64,000 bases of DNA from Pinus tabuliformis (lineage: Eukaryota > Streptophyta > Pinopsida > Pinales > Pinaceae), in NCBI GenBank assembly GCA_031772625.1, contig CM062816.1:1669709058-1669773057 (forward strand), read 5' to 3'. The notes under the pieces were generated by a model, which searched no databases, was not told where the DNA came from, and saw only the letters and a program-made list of their open reading frames with translations. Positions 41,216 through 53,789 of this stretch are shown here, piece by piece. A program made the translations under genes and the position numbers. Within the stretch, counting starts at the first letter, position 1. Each line of letters opens with the position of its first letter.

Positions 41216-42229
41216 GCTGAAAACACAAATTCTGAAAATTTTACAGAATGCTAAAAATGCAGAAATAAAATTTAGCAGTTACAAACAGGCATTTAAAACA
41301 TTTAAACACAATAATTTTTTGTCAATGTGACCCTGGAAAAACCCCCTACAACTCTTGGGGAAAACCAGTTCGAGAGCTCTTCTTTATTTCTGAAAATTGC
41401 CTTTTAAAGTGAGAAATATTCAGCAAACAAATTTACAACTTATCTCTTTCCCAGTGCCTCACAGCGATCTGGAAATTACAGCAAACAGGATAGCGATAAA
41501 TGTTGTACGACCTCTTCTACTTTCGTGCCCACTTTTAGCATTAAATGCGATGTACGGACTGCAATAAATGCATTGTACGACCTGCAATAAATACGCTGTA
41601 CAACCCTTGTTTTGCGTGCAAAAAACCAGCAAACTGCTCCTCAATTTTTGTGCAAACCATTCCTTGAAAATCATGCCAAAAATCTACCTTCCACTGTGTG
41701 CTGAATCAGTTGTACAAATCTGCTGCTCAACTACTGTCTTGGAATGTGTGCCAAGCTATTGTCTCATTTTCCTCCCTACTCAAAAATCTCTTTTGCGTTC
41801 TTGCTCTCCTTCTCCCAATCTGCTCATGAAAGAATGAATGACATTTTCCTCCTTTAATCTAACCCTAAGTGACTTTTGGATGATCCCTAAATCCAATGGC
41901 TTAAATATATTTAGATCTATGGCTAAGATTAAATGCTCATTTAAATCTCACTTTTTATTTTTTAATTCACCCCACTTTAATAAAGACCCACTTAGTCATT
42001 TATTTCCAAAGTCACTTTTCCTTTCTACTTTTACATTTACTTTAATAAAGTCACTTTAAAATTAGACTTTAGTAACTTTGTCACTTAAAGTCACTTTTAA
42101 ATTAGATTTAACTTCATAAAAATTATAAAGTCACTTTAAGAGAAAAATTAAATTCTTTTGGACACTTTTCGTTGGGCCAAAGATCAAAAACTTAGGGAAC
42201 CACTTATCCTCTGGTACCAAATTTCAACA
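41083..42229 (-). mobile_element. 5' LTR of G and its primer-binding site
   Basis: It begins TGTTGAAATTTGGTACC at 42229 and ends TTTTTACA at 41095. The adjoining TGGTATCAAATG (41094-41083) keeps the first 8 bases of the tRNA-Met complement. A poly-A run of over 30 (plus strand) lies at about 41180-41212. AAAGTCACTTT-type repeats fill 42000-42135. Confidence 0.88.
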
Positions 42230-42966
42230 TGGGTTTCATGCTTGGGTCAAATGCATAGGTCAAGCCTTCATTGTAGGCCTTAGGATTATTTATATAGGTC
42301 AAAGTCAATTTGTTTGGTCAAGGCATCCTCCATTAAGTCTCCTATGGGCTTCAATATCATTAAGTCAGTGACACCACTGAACTCAAGTCGACCTCATTAT
42401 AAATGTAGACACAGTTGTTCTACAAGTGATGTCAACACCTTTTATTATGGACAAACTACTATATATACTAGCCTATACTTCGCTCCACAGACCAAAAAGA
42501 AGCTCGCATACATCTCAGAAGAAGGGTTCTGTTTATCTCTAAAATCACAGTTCAGATAACACAATGTGATCATGCATATCTCAATGCAAATACAAGGAAG
42601 AAGGATTCGATGTGACAACAGTGAGAGGGCTTGTTCTTATGACAGTTTCGGTAACATCACAGTGAGAAATTCGGAGCACATAAAAGATGTTTCAATGTCA
42701 CAATTTGACTTAACTTATTAAAGCATGGGTTTCATGCTTGGGTCAAATGTATAGGTCAAGTCTTCATTGTAGGCCTTAGGATTATTTATATGGGTCAAAG
42801 TCAATTTGTTTATTGGTCAAGGCATCCTCCATTAAGTCTCCTTCTATTGGCTTCAATATCATTAAGTCGGCTACATCTAACTAAATTCAAGTCGACCTCA
42901 TTATAAAATGTAGACACAACTGTTCATGAGTGATGTCGACTCCTTTTATTATGGACAAACTACTAT
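42230..42966 (+). mobile_element. Rest of the F 3' LTR plus an extra LTR fragment
   Basis: 42230-42702 continues the F LTR from the G insertion site, matching the 5' LTR up to about 34060. At about 42703 it jumps back to the LTR interior (AACTTATTAAAGCATGGG) and repeats about 260 bp to 42966 (...GACAAACTACTATA), then stops. So a second truncated copy replaced the LTR end. Confidence 0.82.
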
Positions 42967-44748
42967 AACCATGGACAAATTCATCTCATTTAATAAAAAT
43001 CTTAAAATATAAATATAATAACTAAGATTTGTTGAAAAATGAAAGGAAAAAATGTATTTTCATAAGTGAAACATTGATGAATATATTTCAAAACTAGTTA
43101 AATGACGCATGTTAATGTTTTATGAAACACTTCTATTTGGAAAACTAAAAATGATTTTTTTTTAATATCACAAAATTGTTGCAAATCTAAAATTGACATT
43201 TTTAACTATGGCAAAAAAAACCGTGACAATATCAAAAACATAAAGATGCATCGTTCCTCTTTGGAAATTAATCATTGAGAGCATTGAGATTTCTATGATG
43301 GTGCCTACGGAAAACCCAAAGATTTGCGGTGCAAGGAGTCTCGAATGTCACTACTCATCATTAATGTTACCAGCACCATGGAGGAGATGGAGACGGAGAT
43401 CTACTCAACATAAGGATACCATCACCATGGAGATGGAGATCTCATGATTTTAAGGTTACTATCAATGTGGAGATGGATTTAGTATTATTTTGAATCGGTG
43501 ATTTAAAAATACAGTAATTTAAAAATCAAATCAAATAAATAACTAGTCAATATCAATGTGAAGATGGATCTAGTATTATTTTGAATCAGTGATTTAAAAC
43601 TAAAATAAAATAAATAACTAGGCAAAATTATAAGTAGTGTACATTTTGAAATTTGAATAGGCAAAATTATTAGTAGTATATATTTGAATATTTTTTATCG
43701 ATCATTTTACAATTTACAATTTAAATAAAATACATAGTGCAAGTTATCTCAAATGAGGAATCTAAATATAGAATCAAATAAAAGCAAAATCGTCCATTTT
43801 GTACACTTCTAAATTTATATATTTGCAAAATTGTCTATTTTATACACTTTTAAATTTATATATTTCTGCTAAAATACTAGTAATCATTTTACCATTTAAA
43901 TATTAAACAATTCAAATTTTATACTAAAATACTACCAACCATTTTACAATTTAAAATATTGAGAACTTGTAAATATTCACCAACCATTTTAAAGAGCTTG
44001 TAAATATTCACCACCATTTATGCACTTTAAAATTAATTTTAATTAAAATATATTTAAAGACAACTCTTACATATTAATGTTTTATGAAATACTTCACAAT
44101 AACGGTTGTTTGGTAGTTGCAAAAATGGTAGTTGCAAGATCCAATATATAAAGACAAAAAAACCAAGTCAGTGATCATTACCCTTTAAAAATTGATCATT
44201 GAGAGCATTAGGATTTTTATGATAGTGCCCACAGAAAACCCAAAGATGTGCCATGTAAGTTGTCTTAGATGTCAGTGACTCATAATTTTAAGGTTACCAT
44301 CAATGTGGAGATGGAGATAGGATTATTTTGAGGTTATCAACCATCTAAAAATAAAATCAAATAAATAATTAAGCAAAATTGTATGATAATACACTGTTGG
44401 CCATATATAGGCTTATGGGCACCCAAAATTAATAACTAGCTAAATTAAAAAGAATTTCCACTCAAGGAATATTTTTCCCTAGTGTACAGGTTTTCAGAAT
44501 CAGCAATACCTTACAAAGAGCGTTGCCAATGACAAAGAAGTGAAAATATGGAGAGCAGTTAGAACAGCTGAACAGTACTAATACTTTCAGATATGAAGTG
44601 CTCAATTGATAACTTATTTACAAAATTGTTAACAAACGGAAATGATTGGGAAACCAATATTAAGGATCTTTTCACATTGAATTACATCCAGTTTGTTTAG
44701 AGAAAATAGGTCATACTTAATTTGTTTATTGATTTACATAATCTTAGA
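42967..44748. other. AT-rich intergenic DNA with a diverged duplication
   Basis: No gene was recognised. The phrase GATCATTGAGAGCATT... to AAAACCCAAAGAT occurs near 43268 and 44193, followed by ATCAATGTGGAGATGGA in both (43453, 44290), so a segment of roughly 250 bp is present twice about 0.9 kb apart. Short AAATTTATATATTT repeats occur near 43810-43865. Confidence 0.6.
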
Positions 44749-45440
44749 AAAACCATCTCAATTCATTATTGATCTTGTAAGTATTCTAGATTTCCCAGCA
44801 ACTTGAACGTAAACCACCGGACTGACAAGAATTGATCATGGTGCAATCCCAAGACCCCGATTAATTAATTAAGAATCACCATTAACCAGCCCCGGCTTAT
44901 CGAACCTCCATTAATTAACCTGGGCTTCCATTTGAAAGTACTCTATATCCACCCCTGCACTAACATTGAAACGAAGCCTAGATGCATGGCATTAAACAAA
45001 TATAGTGCAGATGCTCAGTGAAGAGCTTAAAGAAGAAATGGAAAGTCAATCTAAAAAAAATATGAATGACAGTAAAATGTGAATTTGAGAATTTTTACTT
45101 CTTAAAACCATCTCAATTCATTATTGATCTTACAAGTATTCTAGATTTCCCAGCAACTTGAACGTAAACCACCGGACTGACATGAATTTGTCATGATGCA
45201 ATCCCAAGACCCCGATTAATTAATTAAGAATCCCCATTAACCAGCCCCAGAGCTTATCAAACCTCCATTGTAAACAAGTAATTAATCCGGGCTTCTTTGA
45301 ACCTGTACTAACATTGAAAAGAAGCATAGATGTATGGCATTAAACAAGTATAGTGCAGATGCCCAGTGAAGAGCTTAGAGATGAAATGGAATGGAAAGTC
45401 AATCTAAAAAAATATGGATGGTAAAATGTGAATTTTTTAG
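44749..45440. repeat. Tandem duplication, 355-bp period
   Basis: AAACCATCTCAATTCATTAT starts each copy (about 44750 and 45105), and both contain CCACCGGACTGACA, CCCCGATTAATTAATTAAGAAT, TAGTGCAGATGC and AGTCAATCTAAAAAA. Copy 2 has several small indels. It lies about 0.8 kb beyond the peroxidase stop codon. Confidence 0.88.
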
Positions 45441-46255
45441 AATTTTACTCCGTATTATAGGCAGCAAAATTGTCTTCTGAAGAAAACATGTTCAAAGATG
45501 GGTAACATAGCGAAGGGTGGAGTCCAGAAATGGAGAGGAAAAAATTTGGAAGGAAAGATTTTCTTAATTTCTGTCCTTCCTATGTGACAGTTGCTAAGCT
45601 ATTGAATATCAACCAACTGTTTACAAGTCTAACATTTCCATTCCTCAAAAAGGGTTCGACCAAGATCTCAGTCATGCTTATTGTCATTAGCGAGGCATGT
45701 AAGCTTGAGAAGAGTTTGTACACAAAATGTTTCAAAAACGTGAAAAGCAGAGAAAGCAATCAAACTCTAGAACTTCAACTCTCCCAATAGATAAGAAATT
45801 ATCAATCTAACGATATTTATATTCAAACAACAAAGCGAGATACACACTGACGGGAGAAAACCGATCCTTGGATCTGTAAGGCCTCATTTAAAATACATTA
45901 CTGGTTTCCCAATTTAATAAATATAATTATCAATCAAAGAGCATTTCAAATTCACGAATAAAAATCAAAACACGATCCAATTGTATTGATTTCCACATAC
46001 TAGGCATTGGGCTGCAGTTTTTAACAGGAACGAAGCATTCGATTAAAATATGTGCATGATAGAACACAACCAGGTTCCAAAATGTTGTATTCAATGTTCA
46101 TTTAAAAGAACATCAATACTTTTCAAAAACATGTAGGTTCAAGTATTACTATGGCGCATAACACCAACTTATATGTGACCATATAAACGAAAAGATTAGA
46201 TGAAATACAAAACGAAGCTATCTAGCAAGGAATTGTCTCTGCAGCAGGAATGAAT
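45441..46255 (-). other. 3' flank of the peroxidase gene including its 3' untranslated region
   Basis: The 3' untranslated region must begin at 46255 on the minus strand. Its end was not determined, as no convincing AATAAA was found on that strand. A plus-strand open frame at 45530-45790 has no recognisable domain and is not called a gene. Confidence 0.5.
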
Positions 46256-49631
<3,376 letters not shown>

Positions 49632-49642
49632 GGTGTCTTCAC

Positions 49643-49777
49643 CTGCAAATGACCCACAAAATTCCTTTGGAGAGAGCTAAGAGACTCGAACCAAGATCTA
49701 GTGTTTGCAAATGTGACGAGCAGCAGTGTAACACAAGGGCCTTAATATACTAGTCGCGCAGTAGAATGGGAACTGAC
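49643..49777 (-). other. Probable intron in the APX 5' untranslated region
   Basis: On the minus strand, donor AAG|GTCAGT (49777) and acceptor TTTGCAG| (49643) bound 135 bp, leaving 11 untranslated bases before the ATG. A leader intron is known for plant cytosolic APX genes. The call depends on consensus splice sites only. Confidence 0.65.
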
Positions 49778-50150
49778 CTTGACCGTTCGTTTTCCGATCG
49801 ACGGCGCAGAGGCCTTCTCGGTTATCCCGGATTACGTGGATGAAGTTGCGGTTGAGATTACTCTTGGAATTGGATCGACGGATGCTATATTTTTTGGATT
49901 TAAAAAATCGCGAGAGTAGAAATCTCCGCTAATGAAAGCGCGTGGCCGCATCATGGCGTCAAGAGAGATGGTGCCGCAGAGAAAAAAATGAATTTTTCAT
50001 TAGTGAAAGTGACGTGGTCAGTCAATAATTGCTTTTTCATTGGCTGAAAATTTTGATCTGGAAGTCCACGTCGACCTTTCCCAGTTGCAATGTGTACGGG
50101 TAGATTCCAAACATTTGAGCGTTCACACCACAATTCGTTAAAGTTAGTTA
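49778..50150 (-). promoter_or_regulatory. APX promoter region
   Basis: A weak TATA-like AAAATATAGC (minus strand, 49895-49886) would place transcription start near 49855 and give an untranslated first exon of about 80 bp. Upstream are two ACGT-core boxes, TGACGTGG (plus 50010-50017) and CCACGTCG (50066-50073), and GCGTGGCC near 49940. ACGT boxes of this kind bind bZIP factors and are typical of ABA- or stress-responsive genes, which suits APX; their use here is inferred. Confidence 0.5.
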
Positions 50151-51132
50151 TAAGGACACTCGAAAAATTTCAATCATTTGCACGTTGGGTGGTTTTTTGT
50201 TTTTGTTTTTTTAAACCTTGAATTTGGCTAGTTGTGACTTACTTTCCTTTTTTGTTTGTGCATTATTTGAAATTTTAAGTTTGATCGGTGAATTTTGTAT
50301 AATTTAAGTGAATTTTGTATAATTTAGGTGTTTGAGAGTTTTCTAAATTTTTGAATATATTTATATATTTAAAATTTGATTTTGAACAACTAAAAATATG
50401 ATCTAATTAAAAATCGTTTTATCAAATTTTAACCAAAAATTCCAAAATATAGAATAGTTAGACAATGTTTTTTTGATAGGGTTTGATTGAGATGATAATA
50501 GGCCCCACCATAATGTTGGTAAATCAGAAAGAAAGAGACTTAAAGATGGAAGGCACTAGCCTTGTCCATCACCACACCACGATAAACAATTGTTGATGAT
50601 GTTCCTAGCTATTTTTAAAAGGCTTTAAATTTCTTGAATTTCCTATTAATCGATCATTGGGAAAAGTAGCTAGATAGATATAGATTTCACATAACTTCTA
50701 TGGAGCTTGTGCAAGATGATTATGTTAATGCCTCACCACCTCGCATCTACAAACATATGTATGACTACTTCTCACATTTTCGCTGCTCATGTTGTGGCCC
50801 TATGTCTATTGTTGTCATGATTCTCTAAAGCAATTACTCTTATTTATGTATGTTTACAAGTATTTTGGCTTAGGAAACAAAGTCTGAGAGGTTAAGACCC
50901 TTCCCTCGCATTGACATGTATGCACACACATACAAGGCCATGATAACAATGCACGATGTTGGCCTTCAGTATTTCATAGGGGCCTAAGCCTCTTCAACCT
51001 CCCATCAATTGCCTTAAATGATCATGCCCAACTCCATTGGGCATTAGATTTTTTTCTATGCTTACATTGTGATGTTGTGTCTATTATTGTTATGACTCTT
51101 TAGACTTTGTGCTTATACACATTTAATGAGAG
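50151..51132. other. AT-rich intergenic DNA
   Basis: No gene, repeat or retroelement motif was recognised between the APX promoter and element H. Confidence 0.6.
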
Positions 51133-51137
51133 TTTGG

Positions 51138-51469
51138 TGTTATGAAACCAGCTCAACAAAAGATAGAAAAGATAGATCAACGCCTTAGAATTCAGCCTCT
51201 TGGAGGGGCAACCTCCTTTACATTACACAAATGAACAATTCTTAGATGCTACAAATGACAAGACCTCATTTCTATATATAGGAGCCTAAGGGTTCATAAT
51301 ATAATTAGAGCCGACATAACAATGATAATATAAGGGTGCATTAATAACAATAGTGGGCTTTTATGGGGCACAATAATAACAATATGGGGACTAAATGGGC
51401 ACAACAATATAATAAGGCAGTTGTACTAATAACAATAAGGGGTTACAATAGTAGTATAGGGACCTAACA
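51138..51469 (-). mobile_element. 3' LTR of H
   Basis: It closely resembles 53452-53784. It starts on the minus strand with TGTTAGGTCCCTATAC next to the polypurine tract. It contains the phrase TATTGTTATTA, consisting of several short AT repeats. Confidence 0.92.
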
Positions 51470-51482
51470 TGCCCCTCTCCTT

Positions 51483-52460
51483 CAAAAAGTGTTGTCCTCA
51501 ACGCTTGAGTAGTTCTTGATGCTTCTGTATAAAATTCTCATCCTTCCATGTGGAATCTTTAGCGGGTAAGTTCTTCCACTGGTAAGTTCTTCCACTTGAC
51601 GAGATACTCTGAAATTGATCGATTTTGTAGCTGCCGACTTCTCGGTTCTATGAATGCTTTAGGTTCCAATATGATTTTTCCTTCCTTGTCAAGTTCTGGA
51701 AATATTGTTGGAACTGGGATCTTCTACAACTTTAGAATGAGTGGCCACACTTCTGTGTCCTTCTTCCATTCATCCCTTGCTTCGTTTATCCAATCTGGTT
51801 GGATAATAGCAATAGCACAAAACAATGCTTCGACATCCTCATCCTTTCTTGAGAGTGCATCTGCAACAACGTTTTTCTTTCCTTTTTTGTAGATGATTCA
51901 AAGTCATAACCCAACATATTTGTGACCCATTTTTTCTGTTCTTCTAAAGATAATCTTTGTTCTAAAAAGTATTTAAGAATATCATGATCCATTTTTACCT
52001 TGAAGTGTCTTCCCATTAGGTAAGGTCGCCTTTTCTTAAGTGCATTTAGTATTGCCAACATTTCCTTCTCATAAATAGCTTGCTTGAGATGTAGTCGTAA
52101 AAATACCCAATTACCTACATCAAAACTTCTTTCACTGCGATGTTGATCTACCTGTTGTTTCATTCGATTCTGCACCAAAGTGGCATTATCCTTTAAAAGT
52201 TGGAGAACTTGTTGTTGATGCTCGATGTGATCTTTCACTGCTTGAATCTTTTTCTTCTTGATATGTCCTTCTATCTTGAGAGTTTGAGGAGTGGTAATTT
52301 CTTCCAATGCATTACAAGATATGGTCGGATTCATTTCTTGATGCTCAATGCGATCTTTCACTTCTTAAACATTTTTCTTCTTGATATGTCCTTCTATCTT
52401 AATAGTTTGAGGAGTGGTAATTCTTGCCAATGCTTTACAAGATATGGTCGGATTCATTTC
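51483..52460 (-). pseudogene. H pol mosaic: protease piece (twice), integrase piece, RNase H, integrase end
   Basis: On the minus strand, a protease N-terminal segment (NPTISC.AL..ITTPQT.KIEG) appears twice, 123 bp apart, in frame. The DSG active site is absent. Integrase C-terminal sequence follows (LLKDNATLVQNRMKQQ, RSERSFDVGNWVFLRL). The frame then passes directly to RNase H (AIYEKEMLAILNALKK, KMDHDILKYFLEQRLS, KKWVTNMLGYDFE), whose usual place is before integrase. After a frameshift near 51790 come the linker IIQPDWINEARDEW and the integrase tail EGKIILEPKAF and SEYLVKWKNLP. RT is missing. The family assignment is firm; the order is abnormal. Confidence 0.88.
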
Positions 52461-52481
52461 TTCTTTCTTTGGGGTTGGTTC

Positions 52482-52815
52482 CTAGTGTATATCCTCTTCT
52501 TTTGATGTTTCTTGATCCTTTTCTTCCTCCTCTTCATAATCTATGTAAAATAATTTCTTCTCAGCACACTTATGACCTCTAATGTATTTGTTATCACAAT
52601 TGTAACAAAGTCCTTTTGCTCTTTTTTCTTCCAATTGTTGTGGTGTCAACCTTGTAGGTTGTGGAAGGCTAGGAGAAACAACACTTCCATCTTTATAGTT
52701 GTGAGGGGTAGACTTCCTTGTTGCCATACTTTTTCTTTCCACTTTTCTCGCCAACCTGAATGCCTTCTCCAATGAATCGGGTTCCCAAAGACGAACCTCT
52801 TGTTGAATGTTATCC
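52482..52815 (-). pseudogene. gag: H gag C-terminus with zinc knuckle
   Basis: The minus-strand frame has PDSLEKAFRLARKVERKSMA, a TPQQLEEKRAKGLCYNCDNK segment and KYIRGHKCAEKKLFYID, the Gypsy gag knuckle (C-x2-C ... GHKC) that leads into protease. An acidic tail (EEEEEKDQETSKEED) ends at TAG. Upstream, gag is cut at about 52815, where a piece of H LTR begins, so its N-terminus is missing. Confidence 0.85.
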
Positions 52816-53437
52816 TTATGAAACCAGCTCACAAAAAGATAGAAAAGATAGATCAACGCCTTAGAAATAAGCCTCTTCGAGGGGGAAACCCTCCTTTACA
52901 TTACACAAATGAACAATTCTTAGATTCTAAAAATTATACCCAAAGAAAATAAAGTTCCTCCTCTTTCTGTAACTTCTTACGAATGTTCAATCGGATGCTC
53001 AGAGAGAAAGTTATGATGATTTTCCCAAGGTCACCTGTTTAGGATGTAATTCAAGAGCCTGCAGAAGCCCTAAATGTCTCAGGTTATATCCCCAAAAATA
53101 TAGCGAGACAAGATCTGATCTTCGGACCCGAGCTTCACCAAGATTTCGATTCAAATGGTTTTTAATTTCAGAGTCTGAACCTTCATATAACAAATATTAT
53201 AGCAAAAATTCCATGATGACTTGTTTGAGATGAAATTCTGGAGCTTGCAAAAACCCTAACTTCCTCAAATCATATCTCCGAAAATATAGCGAGACAAGAT
53301 CTCAAATTCGGATGTGAGGTTCAGACCGAGTTATTCTCAAATGGGTTTTTTTTTAGCTTCTGAAACTTCGTAGCGAAAAATTTATAGTGAAAATGCCACA
53401 ATGACCTGTTTGGAGCAACGAAACCCTAGAATCCAAA
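52816..53437 (-). other. H leader with an internal LTR fragment and diverged repeats
   Basis: 52816-52928 copies the plus-strand start of the H LTR (TTATGAAACCAGCTCAC...). Between it and the primer-binding site are two diverged copies of about 185 bp, each containing GAGATCTTGTCTCGCTATAT or its variant and CATTTGA(G/A)(A/T) (minus strand). No coding sequence is seen. The internal LTR piece has no primer-binding site after it. Confidence 0.75.
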
Positions 53438-53451
53438 GCTCTGATACCAAA

Positions 53452-53784
53452 TGTTATGAAACCAGCTCACAAAAAGATAGAAAAGATAGATCAACGCCTT
53501 AGAATTCAGCCTCTTTGAGGGGGCAACCTCCTTTACATTACACAAATGAACAATTCTTAGATGCTACAAATGAGAAGACCTCCTTTCTATATATAGGAGC
53601 CTAATGGGTCATAATATAATCAGAGCCGACATAACAATGATAATGTAAGGGCGCAATAATAACAATAGTGGGCTTCTATGGGGCACAATAAAAACATTAT
53701 GGGGACTACATGGGCACAACAATATAATAAGGGGGGTGTACTAATAACAATAAGGGGTTACACTAGTAGTATATGGACCTAACA
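53452..53784 (-). mobile_element. 5' LTR of H
   Basis: It runs TGTTAGGTCC (53784) to CATAACA (53452) on the minus strand, then two bases, then the tRNA-Met type primer-binding site. Confidence 0.92.
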
Positions 53785-53789
53785 TTTGG

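Larger units (their letters stand above)
37917..42229 (-). mobile_element. Copia element G, minus strand, internally deleted, with perfect target duplication
   Basis: The element is 4313 bp, flanked by TGGGT at 37912-37916 and 42230-42234, inside the 3' LTR of F. On the minus strand: 5' LTR 42229-41095 (1135 bp), primer-binding site TGGTATCAAA (41094-41085), gag, protease, then directly RNase H, polypurine tract and 3' LTR 39074-37917 (1158 bp). LTR termini are TGTTGAAATT and TTTTTACA. Integrase and RT are missing, so it would need help from a relative. The LTRs differ mostly in poly-A length (about 14 at 38012, about 34 at 41180). Confidence 0.94.
33457..42702 (+). mobile_element. Non-coding LTR retrotransposon F (LARD-like), split by G
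   Basis: The 5' LTR is 33457-34557. The primer-binding site TGGTATCAGAGC is at 34558-34569. A 3.2-kb interior lacks recognisable gag or pol, and the polypurine tract AAGAGGGAG (37785-37793) precedes a 3' LTR starting TGTTAAAAAATGTAAC at 37794. The 3' LTR is cut at 37916 by element G, resumes at 42230 and loses its last part at about 42702. CCCAA (33452-33456) would be the left target duplication; its partner is lost. Long LTRs with a large non-coding interior fit a large retrotransposon derivative dependent on another element. Confidence 0.85.
51138..53784 (-). mobile_element. Ty3/Gypsy-type mosaic element H with perfect target duplication
   Basis: LTRs of 332 bp (51138-51469) and 333 bp (53452-53784) start and end TGTTATG...CCTAACA on the plus strand. 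TTTGG flanks both sides (51133-51137 and 53785-53789). The primer-binding site TGGTATCAGAGC is on the minus strand (plus 53438-53449), and AAGGAGAGGGGCA is the polypurine tract (plus 51470-51482). The interior is only about 2 kb and holds shuffled pieces of gag and pol, so it was mobilised in trans if it moved in this form. Confidence 0.93.

Noticed and set aside
45530-45790. 86-codon plus-strand open frame near APX
   Set aside because: No domain and no supporting context; likely chance or decayed sequence.
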